64,000 bases of DNA from Christiangramia oceanisediminis (GTDB taxonomy: Bacteria > Bacteroidota > Bacteroidia > Flavobacteriales > Flavobacteriaceae), in contig NZ_JANCNS010000001.1 in NCBI RefSeq assembly GCF_022570735.2, positions 930,001-994,000 of the forward strand. The letters run 5' to 3'. Positions 63,791 to 64,000 of this stretch are shown piece by piece. Numbering within the stretch: position 1 is the stretch's first letter; each line of letters opens with the position of its first letter. A program made the translations under genes and the position numbers. Under the pieces are notes generated by a model. It was not told the origin of the DNA, made no database searches, and saw only the letters and a program-made list of their open reading frames with translations.

Positions 63791-64000
63791 TTAATTTTGA
63801 AATGAAACAGTTTTCATAATATTACCTAATATCTCATCATTAGAGTTTACATATCTACTCGTCATTCTGACGTCGGAATGTCCCATTACATGAGCAATGT
63901 GAAAAGGTGTAACTTTATTTAGGGCTAAAATAGTTCCAAAGGTATGCCTCGCAGAATGGAAGGTGAGAACCTTATTTATTTCAGCCATTCCTGCAATATC
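63791..64000 (-). CDS. Tyrosine recombinase/integrase, C-terminal part (5' end outside window)
   Basis: The gene enters from the right edge and ends at 63791; only the last 69 residues are visible and the frame is open to base 64000. The catalytic pattern is clear: LTFHSARHTFGT (His and Arg of the HxxR block), HVMGHSDVRMTSRYV (the second His and the nucleophile Tyr in TSRY). The Met at 63986-63988 is internal, not the start. The length of the missing part cannot be known. It is of the Bacteroidota integrative-element type and should catalyse insertion of the island that carries the dnd genes. Confidence 0.88.
   Translation of the reverse strand, partial: DIAGMAEINKVLTFHSARHTFGTILALNKVTPFHIAHVMGHSDVRMTSRYVNSNDEILGNIMKTVSFQN

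Noticed and set aside
55495-64000. Search for dndB, dndFGH, dndA or an sspE-like gene in the island
   Set aside because: All sizeable frames in the visible part are assigned to other genes; none fits. They could lie beyond base 64000.

Overview
The window looks like a chromosomal segment of a marine or soil Bacteroidota, most likely a Flavobacteriaceae of the Gramella/Zunongwangia/Salegentibacter kind. This rests on a SusC/SusD pair with flanking glycoside hydrolases, lipoproteins with Bacteroidota-style signal peptides, TTG-(19-20)-TAnnTTTG promoter geometry instead of Shine-Dalgarno-led starts, and AT-rich spacers. The genus is an inference.

Bases 1-54,700 are a large hemicellulose (glucurono-arabinoxylan, probably with cellulose/xyloglucan side activities) utilisation locus. 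A minus-strand block (1-8050) starts with a LacI-type regulator and continues with GH10 xylanase, GH43, GH97, GH43-CBM6 and a partial SGNH esterase. An ASPIC/UnbV lipoprotein (8648-10852) and a vanadium-haloperoxidase-like PAP2 protein (11176-12669) are divergent. A plus-strand trio follows: two tandem GH9 enzymes and a ThuA protein. Next, on the minus strand, lie SusC/SusD and a second ASPIC/UnbV lipoprotein, then the esterase/GH3/GH95 block (27008-35942), which includes a triple-esterase fusion. An L-arabinose operon (36038-49341, minus) contains GH51, GH127, AraB, AraD, AraA, a lipoprotein mutarotase, a sodium/sugar symporter, an FSA-type transaldolase and a two-subunit transketolase. It is divergent from a NUDIX-type AraR regulator. 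GH115 alpha-glucuronidase and CE15 glucuronoyl esterase (50440-54657, plus) close the locus.

Together these genes can deacetylate and deferuloylate xylan, cut lignin-glucuronic acid esters, strip arabinose, glucuronate and galactose/fucose-type branches, cleave the backbone, import the products, and feed arabinose through ribulose-5-phosphate derivatives into the pentose phosphate pathway. Xylose isomerase and xylulokinase are not in the window. Four copies of the palindrome CAATCGATTG lie upstream of lacI, susC, the second ASPIC/UnbV gene and GH115. At the last three the palindrome supplies the -33 TTG of a plausible promoter, which suggests a LacI-controlled regulon.

From about 55.5 kb to the right edge the character changes to an AT-rich accessory island, all on the minus strand. 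It holds a tyrosine recombinase cut by the window edge, a long nested hairpin with a terminator just downstream of it, an exported protein and a TM2 protein, a DNA phosphorothioation cassette (DndC, DndD and a DndE domain fused to a HerA-type ATPase), a small HTH protein, a replication-initiator-like protein, and a cluster of TACTTGTAT repeats near the apparent left end. The DndE-HerA fusion without DndB or DndFGH, and the hairpin beside the integrase, are the most interesting parts. No rRNA, tRNA or CRISPR array was seen.
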